From Streptomyces sp. NBC_00390 (lineage in GTDB: Bacteria > Actinomycetota > Actinomycetes > Streptomycetales > Streptomycetaceae): 64,000 nt of DNA. Both the position numbers and the translations under genes were made by a program. The stretch is from the NCBI RefSeq assembly GCF_036057275.1, contig NZ_CP107945.1:4774001-4838000 (forward strand), in the 5' to 3' direction. Positions 35,035-43,417 of the stretch are shown piece after piece; the first letter of the stretch is position 1; every line of letters starts with the position of its first letter. The notes below the pieces were generated by a model. That model had not been told where the DNA came from. It was given only the letters and a program-made list of their open reading frames with translations, and did not search any database.

Positions 35035-36684
35035 CTATCCGTGCTTTGTCCGTGTGGGGGAGAAACTCTCACGAGCCGCATCGAAGTGTCTTCGGATGTC
35101 GGGGACTGCGCTGTCGGGTCCGGTGGCCCAGAAGTCGTAAGTCCGCCCGTTCTTGGTGTACCGCAGATCGATCGAGCGACGGCGAACGCCTGAGGCGGTG
35201 TCGTACCAAGTGAACTCCCAGATGGCGGCAGGTGCACCGTTGTGCTCGAGCCGCTCCAGGCGGACTCGCCGGTATTTCGGATAGTCGCCGGCCGTCGAGG
35301 TGCCGGTGCCGTCGTTGTCCTGTGCCGAGAGTTCGGCATACGGGTCCCCCTTTCCGTCAGGCGGATTCAGATGGACGCCGAGCCCATAGGCTTTGTCTGC
35401 CGAGTAGTAGAAGATGCGGCGCTTGTCCGCATACGGTCCGGTCCAGTCTTTGCCGATCTCCACGGTGAATCCGGCCGGATCGCTGATCGCGCGGAACCCC
35501 GGGCGGGCGGCTGTCGGTGAAACCGACGGTGTGGCTTGGCTGCTGGGGGGAGTCTGGAACCGTTCGGCCAGCAGGGGAGGCACGGCATAGACACCTGCGG
35601 CGGCGAAGGCGATGACCGTCGAGCCTATGAGTGCACGGGTGATCCAGCGGCGGGAGGAGCGACCGGGAACCTGTGCCAGGTCCGTGCCTTCGGGCCGGAC
35701 GGGTCTTTGCCGGTCGGCCGCAGGAGCGGTGGGCCGGCGTTCCTCGGAGGCCATACCGGTTCCGAACTCGGATCGCCGCCGATTGCCGGGGACACGAGCG
35801 GATGCGGCTCTAGGGGTCGGCGCCTTGGTGCGGAGTGTGAGTCCGTGTGGCGGCGGCGTGTCGGGGCGCGCGGCGGCAATCAGCAGGGACCGGGCCGCTG
35901 ATGCCGTGATCCGCTGCGCCGGGTCCTTGGTGAGCAGGCCGTCGATGACCTCGCTGAGGGGACCGGCATTGCGGGGCGGGTCGTACGTGCCGTCGAGCAC
36001 GGCCTGGAGGGTTGCGAACTCGTTGTTGCGGCGGAACGGAGAGCGTCCCTCGACCATTTCGTAGAGGGTTGCTCCCAGGGACCACAGATCACACGCCGGT
36101 ACCGCCCTCAGTCCCTGGACGCGTTCCGGCGACAGGTACTCGAGTGTGCCGATCATCGCGCCGGGCACGGTCAGGGTGTCGGCGCCGGCCACGGAGGCGA
36201 TGCCGAAGTCGGTGAGAACGGTGCGGCCGTCCGGCCGGGCCAGCAGAAGATTGGACGGCTTCACATCGCGGTGCACCACACCGGTCGCGTGGGCCGCGAT
36301 CAGCCCGTCCAGCGCCTCGCGGGCGATGCGAGCCGCATCGCCGACCGCCACACGGCCGTCGGCCATTTCCTCCGAGAGGGAACGTCCCGCCACGAGCTCC
36401 ATGATGATCCACGGCCGGTCGTCGTCCATGACGACGTCGTGAATCTCGACCACGTTCCGGTGCTGGACCAGTGCCGCAGCCCTGGCCTCCCGCAGCGCCC
36501 GCTCCGTCCGTCGACGCCATTCTTCGGGGTCGAGATCGACGCGCGCCCGGATCTCCTTGACCGCGACCGCACGCCCCAGCTTCACGTCCTGGGCCGCCCA
36601 TACCGCGCCCATGGCTCCGCGTCCGATCAGCTCGTTCAGCTGATAGCGGCCCGCGGCCAAGCCCCGAACTTCCGGTTCGGCCAT
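35035..36684 (-). CDS. Ser/Thr protein kinase with external sensor domain
   Basis: 549 residues from ATG 36684 (GGGGACGGGGA upstream); an in-frame ATG at 36720 would add 12 residues. The kinase domain covers about 14-275: GRGAMGAVW, catalytic Lys43 in VAVKEIRA, HRDVKPSNLLL, DFGIAS and SPERVQG. A disordered Pro/Arg segment leads to one membrane helix near 370-392 (ALIGSTVIAFAAAGVYAVPPLL). The external domain of about 150 residues (GFTVEIGKDWTGPY, WEFTWYDTASG) is not PASTA. It is a membrane kinase of the Streptomyces Hanks type; the signal is unknown. Confidence 0.88.
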   Translation of the reverse strand: MAEPEVRGLAAGRYQLNELIGRGAMGAVWAAQDVKLGRAVAVKEIRARVDLDPEEWRRRTERALREARAAALVQHRNVVEIHDVVMDDDRPWIIMELVAGRSLSEEMADGRVAVGDAARIAREALDGLIAAHATGVVHRDVKPSNLLLARPDGRTVLTDFGIASVAGADTLTVPGAMIGTLEYLSPERVQGLRAVPACDLWSLGATLYEMVEGRSPFRRNNEFATLQAVLDGTYDPPRNAGPLSEVIDGLLTKDPAQRITASAARSLLIAAARPDTPPPHGLTLRTKAPTPRAASARVPGNRRRSEFGTGMASEERRPTAPAADRQRPVRPEGTDLAQVPGRSSRRWITRALIGSTVIAFAAAGVYAVPPLLAERFQTPPSSQATPSVSPTAARPGFRAISDPAGFTVEIGKDWTGPYADKRRIFYYSADKAYGLGVHLNPPDGKGDPYAELSAQDNDGTGTSTAGDYPKYRRVRLERLEHNGAPAAIWEFTWYDTASGVRRRSIDLRYTKNGRTYDFWATGPDSAVPDIRRHFDAARESFSPTRTKHG

Positions 36685-36960
36685 TCCCCGTCCCCCACGC
36701 CCGCTGTGCTCCGTGGCCATGCCGGGACTGTTACCTGCCGTCAGGCCTTCGATCTCCCGAGATTCTGCCTCAATACACCGAACCAGTGTGCCCGGGGTTG
36801 TACACAGGACCGGCTCAGCGACAGCACCCGGCGAATCCAGGAGCGGTTTGGCTCCCCACCGATTGCCGGTCTCCACTGTTGGGTTCGGGTTCAGCGCGGC
36901 CACCGGAGTCTGATCGGCACCCGTCATGCCCGGCAGCAGGTTTTTCCTGGCCAGACACTG

Positions 36961-37001
36961 TGCCCCGGCAGGATTCGAACCTGCGACACCCGCTTCAGGA
37001 G
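36961..37001 (-). pseudogene. 3' half of a tRNA-Arg(CCT) gene (attachment-site remnant)
   Basis: Read on the minus strand, the sequence starts at an anticodon loop CTCCTGA (anticodon CCT), then has an AGCGG stem strand, a GTGTC variable loop, a T-arm (GCAGG-TTCGAAT-CCTGC) and an acceptor strand CGGGGCA. The five bases before the loop do not pair with AGCGG, so the 5' half is absent. This is the expected trace of tRNA 3'-end integration by a mobile element. Confidence 0.75.
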
Positions 37002-37432
37002 TTCAACCATTTGAGCAGTTCGCCCTGGGACCCAGGCTCATGGCGGGGGTTGTGCGTGCTCGGCAAGTGCTATCGCGCTGCCCTCCCCGGGCGACGGCGC
37101 TCGGAGAATAACCTGAGGCACGTAGATATGACGGGAGTCATTTCCGCGGCAAGCCCGGGCAACCAACCCCCAGCGCCGTGCGCGGGCGGCCCGAGACCCC
37201 CAGACCAAAGATGCGCAGACCACGCGGGCCGCAGCAGGGAAACTGAACAGGCGCAATCCGCACGCTCGGCGCGCCCCCCTTGCAGGTGATGAGCGGTTGC
37301 CGTTACGTCCCCGGCGAAGGGGGTGAGACCGGGAGCGCCTGTGCGGCCAAGCGCGTGTTGGAAGCACGCGTAGCGGTCCGGGCCCAGGCGCGATCGAGTG
37401 CACCTCGAGGAGATCGGGAACCCCTTATCCGG

Positions 37433-37684
37433 GTGGACGCGGCCCCACCCCGCAATCTGGCCCCCTGGGAAACGATCGCCCAGGAGCTCACCGAAGCCAT
37501 CAAGGACGGCACCCTGCTTCCCGGCGAGGAAGTCCCCACGATCGGCGACATCGCCCAGGCCCACGGAGCCTCCGTCGGCACCGCCCACCGCGCCTTCGCC
37601 CAGCTCAAGCAAGCCGGCCTGATCGAGGTGGGCCGAGGCCGCCGAGCCGTCGTACGCAGCCACCACGAGAAGAGGCTGGAGTGA
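37433..37684 (+). CDS. GntR-type winged-helix regulator, probably a fragment
   Basis: 83 residues from GTG 37433; the frame is open back to about 37280 but the extra residues look unstructured. The core is a GntR DNA-binding domain: PWETIAQELTEAIKDGTLLPGEEVPTIGDIAQAHGASVGTAHRAFAQLKQAGLIEVGRGRRAVV. There is no effector-binding domain. Similar short GntR units occur in KorSA-type regulators or recombinase tails of Streptomyces integrative elements. It sits 430 bases from the tRNA-Arg remnant, which supports an origin in such an element. No strong ribosome site is seen. The 295 bases after it (37685-37979) hold no gene. Confidence 0.5.
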   Translation: MDAAPPRNLAPWETIAQELTEAIKDGTLLPGEEVPTIGDIAQAHGASVGTAHRAFAQLKQAGLIEVGRGRRAVVRSHHEKRLE

Positions 37685-37979
37685 GTAGCTGGGACGGGCG
37701 ACGCTGGCACTCCTACCGTTTCGGCACCTGACGGGACGCAGGGGAGATGCCCCGGCCGACGGGTGTTCTGCCACTGCCTGAGCGTTGAGAAGGGCGCTTG
37801 GCATCTGCGGGTGGCACCCCTGGCGTGAGCTGGTACGTAGTCCTGCTACTGCTGCTGATTCCGCACTTCGACATCCATTCGACTGCGGCGGCCAGCGTGC
37901 ATCCCCGCCATTGAGTCCACGTCACCGGGCCTGACCCAGACCCAGGGGACGCGCAGGCCTCTGCCTCCGGCACCGTCGT

Positions 37980-39890
37980 TCAGTCGGCGATGTCGACCCC
38001 GTATCCGCGTACCAGGACATCGAGGCCGTGGTCGTAGCCCTGGCCCACGGCGCGTAGGCGCCAGACCGGACCCCTGCGGTAGATCTCCGCGAGCAGCATG
38101 GTGCGCTCGGTGGTGGCTGCATCCAGGGTGGCCCGGGCAAGAGGGGCCCCGCTGCTGCCAGGGGCCGCACCGATCTGGATCGCACCGACCGTGCCGAAGG
38201 TGGCGGCGCCGTCGATGGCCGCAGCGACGACGACCTTGTGCGTCGCGGGCGGCAGGGACGCGAGGTCGAGGGCGATGGTCTGTTCGGCCGGGCCGCCGGT
38301 CAGCAGCCGCACAGTTCCGGCCGGGCTCTCCGGAGCTCCGTAGAAGATGAAGTCCCCGTCGAAGGTGACCTGTTCGTCCTCGTCGAGGAGGAAGGCGACG
38401 ACGTCGATCTCGTAGCCGGACTGCGGGGCCCAGCCGGCGGTGACGTACCACTCCGGCGCGGGTCTGCCGTGGGGCATGGGCAGGTCGATGACCCCGCCTC
38501 TCGGCATCACGTGCGGCTCCTGAAGCCGTGGAGCCGCCTCGGACGGGGAAGCGGCGGTCGGAGCGGTGAGCCAGTGGAGGTCGTGCACGGGGAGCCCGAG
38601 GGCGGTGATGCGGCTCATGCGCCGGTCGCCCTCCCCTCCCGGCAGGAGCACGACGTCGGTGACGCTGGCGGACAGGTTGACCGCCGCGGACCCGCCCAGC
38701 CCGACGATTCGGGTACGAGTCGCCGCGGCATCGGCATGGGCACCACCGAGCACCAGCACGCGACGCCCGGCCAGAGGCTTGTCCAAGGTGCCGACGGAGG
38801 GCTCCGGTCGACGCGGAGCGGGTACTGACACATCGGGGGCGGCCGTAGGGAAGGCTGCTGCCTCCGGAACGGGTGCGGCAGAAGTCGTGGTCGGCACCGG
38901 CTCCACGGGTCCGACGACTGGTTCTGCTTCCGGCTCAGCCACCGGGACGACAGCGACGGCCGCCGCCTCATGCGCTGTCCCCGGCCGTACGTCGGCCAAC
39001 AGCCGTAGGAAGGTGTGCTCGTCGATGACCGGCACGCCTTCGGCGAGCGCGCGTCGGGCCTTCGCTGAATCGGACGCCGGTTCATTGGTGACCAGCACGC
39101 TGGTGTGCCGGCTTACGGAGGTCATCATGTTCAGCCCAGAGGCAACCGCCCGCCCGACCAGCTCCGCTCGGGCATGGGCGGTCTCACCGGTGATCGCGAC
39201 CTTCATCCCCTGCTGGAGAGGCCCGCCGGGTGCCGGCCGTCCCGGATTGCGGTACGCGCAGGGAGTCTTCGGCGGCCTCGGCGTGAACGGGGACTCTGCC
39301 CGGGGCGGGCAGGTCACCAGCGGTAGGGGCAGATCGAGCCGCGCTGCCTCGCGCAGGGACGCCCGCAGGATCCCGGCCAGCACACGGGTGTCGTGCAGCG
39401 CATCGTGAGCACGCTGCTGGGGGACGCCGTAATGGGCGGCGAGGGTGCCGAGCTTCATGTCGTCCGTCGGCGGATCCACCTGGCGATTCAGAGCCAGGGT
39501 GCACAGCCGCTGCGACACCGGCAGCCACATCCGCGCACGGGCGAACTCGTAGGCCAGGAAGTCGTAGTCGAACTGGGCGTTGTGGGCGACCAGGACCCGG
39601 TCCTGGAGCATCGCTCCGATCCGCCCGGCGACCTGGTCGAAGGTCGGCGCCCCATGCAGTCGCTCGACGGTCAGCCCGTGCACCTCCACCGGCCCCGGAT
39701 CGCAGCCCGGATCGAGCAGCGTCGAGAACTCCCCGGTCTGCTCGCCGTCCGGACCGATCGTGATCACCGCTACGGACACTACGCGGTCTCGCCGAGCTAT
39801 GAGCCCCGAGGTCTCCACATCGATCAGGGCCCAGTCGTAGGCGTAGTCGCCCATGGAGGGCACGTCCAAGGAGGTGGAGACGAGACTCAT
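37980..39890 (-). CDS. DEDDh exonuclease - BRCT - BRCT - TerD fusion protein
   Basis: 636 residues from ATG 39890. Residues about 18-190 form a DnaQ-type 3'-5' exonuclease with all DEDDh residues: Asp24 and Glu26 in LIDVETSG, Asp in HNAQFDYDFL, and His/Asp in HDALHDTRVL. A first BRCT domain (MKVAITGETAHARAEL... VLVTNEPASDSAKARRALAEGVPVIDE) covers about 228-305. After a Pro/Glu/Val linker, a second BRCT-like unit (AGRRVLVLGGAHADAAATR) covers about 370-440. Residues 460-636 are a TerD domain with the calcium-binding type EIDVVAFLLDEDEQV...DGDFIFYG motif. It links DNA repair with the Ter stress system. Confidence 0.85.
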   Translation of the reverse strand: MSLVSTSLDVPSMGDYAYDWALIDVETSGLIARRDRVVSVAVITIGPDGEQTGEFSTLLDPGCDPGPVEVHGLTVERLHGAPTFDQVAGRIGAMLQDRVLVAHNAQFDYDFLAYEFARARMWLPVSQRLCTLALNRQVDPPTDDMKLGTLAAHYGVPQQRAHDALHDTRVLAGILRASLREAARLDLPLPLVTCPPRAESPFTPRPPKTPCAYRNPGRPAPGGPLQQGMKVAITGETAHARAELVGRAVASGLNMMTSVSRHTSVLVTNEPASDSAKARRALAEGVPVIDEHTFLRLLADVRPGTAHEAAAVAVVPVAEPEAEPVVGPVEPVPTTTSAAPVPEAAAFPTAAPDVSVPAPRRPEPSVGTLDKPLAGRRVLVLGGAHADAAATRTRIVGLGGSAAVNLSASVTDVVLLPGGEGDRRMSRITALGLPVHDLHWLTAPTAASPSEAAPRLQEPHVMPRGGVIDLPMPHGRPAPEWYVTAGWAPQSGYEIDVVAFLLDEDEQVTFDGDFIFYGAPESPAGTVRLLTGGPAEQTIALDLASLPPATHKVVVAAAIDGAATFGTVGAIQIGAAPGSSGAPLARATLDAATTERTMLLAEIYRRGPVWRLRAVGQGYDHGLDVLVRGYGVDIAD

Positions 39891-40146
39891 GGTGGCAAGG
39901 ATGATGCGATATGCAGCCCTCCTTCAACCTGCATGACGATTTGCCCTCATCTGGACGGTCGTGGCGAGGTGGTCGTCTCGCGCCGACCGCAGAGAGACCG
40001 CACCGGAATTTCGGGAAGTTCTCGGGAAGAACACCGCCAAGGACCGGACAAAATCGTCTCCAGCAGGACTCCCGCCGACTTCACCAGGGGGTCCTCCGCC
40101 CCCGTGCAACCACTCCGCCGGACTCGAAGAACTGGCCCTGACCAGC

Positions 40147-40172
40147 AAAAACGCCCTCACAAAGGGAGGGCG
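40147..40172 (-). terminator. Intrinsic terminator with T-run next to the tRNA-Arg(TCT) remnant
   Basis: On the minus strand CGCCCTC pairs with GAGGGCG around a seven-base loop and is followed by TTTTT (40147-40151). It comes directly after the tRNA remnant at 40181-40223 in the tRNA's reading direction, so it is probably the terminator of the original tRNA gene, moved together with it. Confidence 0.75.
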
Positions 40173-40180
40173 GAGAGAGG

Positions 40181-40223
40181 GCGCCCCCGGTAGGACTCGA
40201 ACCTACGGTCAAGCGCTTAGAAG
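40181..40223 (-). pseudogene. 3' half of a tRNA-Arg(TCT) gene (attachment-site remnant)
   Basis: On the minus strand the sequence begins with the loop CTTCTAA (anticodon TCT) and continues with stem strand GCGCT, variable loop TGACC, T-arm (GTAGG-TTCGAGT-CCTAC) and acceptor CGGGGGC followed by GC. The bases before the loop do not complete the anticodon stem, so the 5' half is missing. A T-run terminator follows at 40147-40172. The whole 704-base region 39891-40594 has no gene. Confidence 0.75.
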
Positions 40224-40311
40224 AGACTGATCGCGTTCAGGGTGGTCACGGCTCTGACCTGCTGCTTAGGGTCGCAAGCGGCGTTCGCCGCAGCCATCGC
40301 TACCGCTCATC

Positions 40312-40340
40312 CACCGGAGGGCAAGATTCCGCCCCTCCGG
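40312..40340. terminator. Hairpin in the intergenic region before the SMI1-like gene
   Basis: ACCGGAGGG (40312-40320) pairs with CCCTCCGGT (40332-40340) around an 11-base loop. There is no T-run. It lies in gene-free sequence beside the tRNA-Arg(TCT) remnant and may be a terminator or part of an old element end. Confidence 0.35.
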
Positions 40341-40594
40341 TTGACTGCCGCGGGAGTGCGGGAGGGAGCGGGGACCTCCGGTGCCGGTCCTCAACACGCT
40401 TTCCAACTGTTGGTGCCTCGCTGAGCTGCGTGCGGGGACGCTGACCGGCGTTCCTGGGCAACTGGCCGACTGGCTGACGTCTGGCTTGCGTCCGATCTGA
40501 ACGGGGCTGAACGTAGCTGAATGAGGCGGAAACTGAGACTGAGCCCGTGCCCAACTCGGGTGACGGCGGGGCCCGGTGGCGTTAGCGTGAAGCG

Positions 40595-41197
40595 ATGATC
40601 AGCAATGAGGGGGTACGCCTTGGTGCGGAGGCCGCACGGTGCCTGGCACAGACAGGTCTCTATCAGTTCGAGCCTGGGCTGACCGATGCCGAGTTCGCGC
40701 GCATCGAGGGCGAGTACGGCTTCGAGTTCGCGGTCGATCACCGTGCATTTCTTGCGGCAGGTCTTCCGGTCAATGTTCCTCCCGAGGCGGGGCAGGCTTG
40801 GTCCAAGCCTTGGCCTGAGTGGCGCAGCGGGGATCAGGACAGGTTGCGCGATCAGCTCGGCTGGCCGGTCGAGGGTGTTCTGCTCGACGTTGAGCACAAC
40901 GGGTTCTGGTACGTGGCCTGGGGTGAGCGTCCGGTCGATGATGCGGCTGCACTGGCCACGGCACGGCGCCATCTTGCAGATGCGCCGGTGTTGGTTCCTG
41001 TGTACGCCCACCGGTACCTTCCCGCCGGCCAGGGGAGTTTTGGGCATCCGGTGCTCTCGATGTGGCAGACCGACATCATCTACTACGGGCTGGACTTGGT
41101 CGACTACATACACCAGGAGTTCGACGAGGCACGGGGTGACGTGGACGAGAGCTGGAACCCGAGAGCAACCGTCCCCTTCTGGCGGGACCTACTCTGA
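40595..41197 (+). CDS. SMI1/KNR4-like protein (immunity-type)
   Basis: 200 residues from ATG 40595. The first half has the SMI1/KNR4 outline: LTDAEFARIEGEYGFEFAVDHRAFLAAGLPVN, then WPEWRSGDQDRLRDQLGWPVEGVLLDVEHNGFWYVAWGERP. The second half has LVPVYAHRYLPAGQGSFGHPVLSMWQTDIIYYGLDLVDYI. In bacteria this superfamily is mainly made of immunity proteins of polymorphic toxin systems, alongside regulatory relatives. It stands alone in the accretion zone, without a toxin gene, as orphan immunity genes often do. The protein looks complete. Confidence 0.8.
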   Translation: MISNEGVRLGAEAARCLAQTGLYQFEPGLTDAEFARIEGEYGFEFAVDHRAFLAAGLPVNVPPEAGQAWSKPWPEWRSGDQDRLRDQLGWPVEGVLLDVEHNGFWYVAWGERPVDDAAALATARRHLADAPVLVPVYAHRYLPAGQGSFGHPVLSMWQTDIIYYGLDLVDYIHQEFDEARGDVDESWNPRATVPFWRDLL

Positions 41198-41611
41198 CTC
41201 CTTGGGGGCGGACGGAGCAGCGCGCTCTGAGCTTGGGAATCACCTGGCTGAATCGGGAGACTGCAGCCGTGACCTGGGGAAGCAGCCGTCAGCTGACTAC
41301 GAGAGACGCGAACGGCTGACCGCTGTTGACCGGTGTGCCTCGGTCGTTCTGGCATGCATCTGGCACGGCCCAATGGGATGCACCCCATCGTGATCCTGTC
41401 TCGTCGGCACTTCTCGGGTGCCATCAATGCCTCCTACGACCGACTCGCTCACCGATCTCAAAGATTTCCTGGACTCCCGTACAACCTGTGGGGTCCCATG
41501 AGGGTCGCTTGTGCAGGAACTACGGGATCGCCGACGGCTACCCCGCCGGCACCACGGTCAACTACGCCCCCCGCGTCGGCTCACTCCTACCTGTCCCAAG
41601 TCAGAAGGCAC
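41198..41611 (+). other. Gene-free region with no recognised feature
   Basis: This 414-base stretch separates the SMI1-like gene from the FG-GAP gene. A short frame near 41515-41600 reads NYGIADGYPAGTTVNYAP in coding style and may be a scrap of an older gene. An AGAAGG ribosome site at its end belongs to the next gene. Otherwise nothing is seen. Confidence 0.3.
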
Positions 41612-43063
41612 ATGAACATCAGACACCCGCTCGGCATTACCCTCGCCACCGCGACAGCGGTGGCCCTCGCCGGCGGTCTCCTCACCTTGGTTGCGACTCC
41701 CGCGGCGGCGGTCACAGCGAAGTACGCGGACGACTTCAACGGCGACGGGTACCAGGACCTCGCCACCGCTGCCCTCGGTACCACTGTGGACGGCGCGAAA
41801 TACGCGGGAGCCGTGGTCGTCAACTACGGCTCGGCATCGGGCATCAGTGCATCCAACCGCAAGGTGATCACCCAGAACACGACCGGGATTCCCGGCTCTG
41901 CCGAAGACAATGACTACTTCGGTGCCGCCCTCGCCTCCGGCGACCTCAACAACGACGGCTACGCCGATCTCGTCGTCGGCGCCCTGGGTGAAGACGTGGG
42001 GGACGACACCAACGGCGGAACGGCCGTCGTGATCTGGGGAAGCACATCGGGCCTCTTCGGTGCCCGAACCATCGCTGACCCCAACGCGTCCGGGCACGAC
42101 TGGTTCGGGAAAGCGCTGGCCATCGGTGACTTCAGCGGTGACGGCAAGGCTGACCTCGCCGTCGGCAGCTCGGGCAAGGACATATGGATCCACAAGGGCG
42201 GCTTCACCAAGTCGTCCGGCGCCGCCTCCCGGTACAAGCTCACCACGCCCCTTCAGAGCGGTTCCCATCACGGTGCCGAGTCGCTCCTCTCAGGCGACGT
42301 GAACTGTGACGGCTCCGACGATCTGGTGGTCAACGGCACGTACAACCCCGACACGTCGCACATGCACTACGCGACCCTGGTGTACCTGGGCTCAGCGTCG
42401 GGCCTGGCTTTCCAGGACGTGCTCGAAAGCGACAGACAGGCGGCCCTCGGCGACATCAACGGGGATGGCTACGACGACGTGGTCACCAGCGCCTGGTCGG
42501 GCGGCGCCGGCGGAGACAACCTCGGCGGCTCCATCACCACCTATTTCGGCGGGGTTGAGGGCATCCGCACCGACGCGGTGCAGACCATCGAGCAGGACAC
42601 CCCGGGCGTGCCCGGGGCCGACGAGTGGGACGACGACTTCGGCCACGCCCTTTCGCTCGGCGACATCGACGGAGACGGCCTCGATGACGCGGCCGTCTCC
42701 GCGTTCAAGGAGAGCATCGGCTCCGCCACCCTCACCGGCAGCGTCACGGTGTTCCGCGGCACGCCGGCCGGGCTGTCCGCCTCCGATGCCAGGATGTTCC
42801 ACCAGGACACTGCCGGGGTCCCCGGTGCCAACGAGGACAACGACCGTTTCGGTTCCTCTGTACGGCTCTCCGACCTCAACAGGGACAGCTACGCGGATCT
42901 GTCCGTCGGCGCCGAGGGAGAGAACGGCGCCGACGGAGCCCTGTGGAGTCTGCGTGGTTCGTCATCAGGCCTGACCACCAGGAACGCCATCAGCTTTGGA
43001 GCCTCCTCCGTGGGCCTTCCGACCTCCGGCTACCCAGAGCTCGGACGCGGAATGCTTCGCTGA
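41612..43063 (+). CDS. Secreted FG-GAP/VCBS repeat protein
   Basis: 483 residues from ATG 41612 (AGAAGG six bases before). The N-terminus (MNIRHPLGITLATATAVALAGGLL... ATPAAA) is a signal peptide. The rest is a series of about seven integrin-like FG-GAP repeats, each with a calcium-binding Asp loop: DFNGDGYQDL, DLNNDGYADL, DFSGDGKADL, DVNCDGSDDL, DINGDGYDDV, DIDGDGLDDA, DLNRDSYADL. They form a seven-bladed propeller, probably an extracellular binding module. No catalytic domain is attached. A strong hairpin terminator follows at 43101-43142. Confidence 0.88.
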   Translation: MNIRHPLGITLATATAVALAGGLLTLVATPAAAVTAKYADDFNGDGYQDLATAALGTTVDGAKYAGAVVVNYGSASGISASNRKVITQNTTGIPGSAEDNDYFGAALASGDLNNDGYADLVVGALGEDVGDDTNGGTAVVIWGSTSGLFGARTIADPNASGHDWFGKALAIGDFSGDGKADLAVGSSGKDIWIHKGGFTKSSGAASRYKLTTPLQSGSHHGAESLLSGDVNCDGSDDLVVNGTYNPDTSHMHYATLVYLGSASGLAFQDVLESDRQAALGDINGDGYDDVVTSAWSGGAGGDNLGGSITTYFGGVEGIRTDAVQTIEQDTPGVPGADEWDDDFGHALSLGDIDGDGLDDAAVSAFKESIGSATLTGSVTVFRGTPAGLSASDARMFHQDTAGVPGANEDNDRFGSSVRLSDLNRDSYADLSVGAEGENGADGALWSLRGSSSGLTTRNAISFGASSVGLPTSGYPELGRGMLR

Positions 43064-43100
43064 CGCTGAAAGCTGGTCACCCCTGCGTCGATCATCGGTG

Positions 43101-43142
43101 AGCGCCCTCCCACGGCCCCTGAACGGCCCCCGGGAGGGCGCT
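43101..43142 (+). terminator. Terminator after the FG-GAP gene
   Basis: AGCGCCCTCCC at 43101-43111 pairs perfectly with GGGAGGGCGCT at 43132-43142 around a 20-base loop, 37 bases after the stop codon. A short T-containing tail follows. Confidence 0.7.
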
Positions 43143-43155
43143 TCGTTGTGCGGGT

Positions 43156-43176
43156 GACACCCGCTTTAAGGAGTTC
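43156..43176 (-). pseudogene. Short tRNA-Arg(CCT)-like fragment
   Basis: On the minus strand this reads GAACTCCTTAAAGCGGGTGTC, which matches the anticodon loop, stem strand and variable loop of the fragment at 36961-37001 except for one extra A and a T for G. The T-arm and acceptor are absent. It may be the other end of an element that used the same tRNA, 6.2 kb from the longer fragment. The region 43064-43417 otherwise holds only the terminator. Confidence 0.5.
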
Positions 43177-43417
43177 GATCAGCGCTGGACTCTGCCGTGG
43201 AGTCGTGTGGTGGCGCCAGCCGGGACAGCCCATGCAGGCATGCTGCCGTCCGGCCCTGTTGATGTCAGCCTGGGCTTAGCGCTTGCTCCACCGTCGCTGT
43301 CAGCTGACCGGGTCCGCACCCGTCCCAGGGCGGCCAGCGTCAGCCCCGCCTCAGCCGGTAAAGTGGCGACCTTCGGCCGGCGGAAGCCGTACGGAGTCCT
43401 CGAAGGCCGGGCACATC

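Noticed and set aside
41742-42910. CRISPR-like or other direct repeats in the FG-GAP gene
   Set aside because: The spaced repeats are codons for the D-x-N-G-D-G loops of a protein propeller, with no spacer regularity of a CRISPR array.
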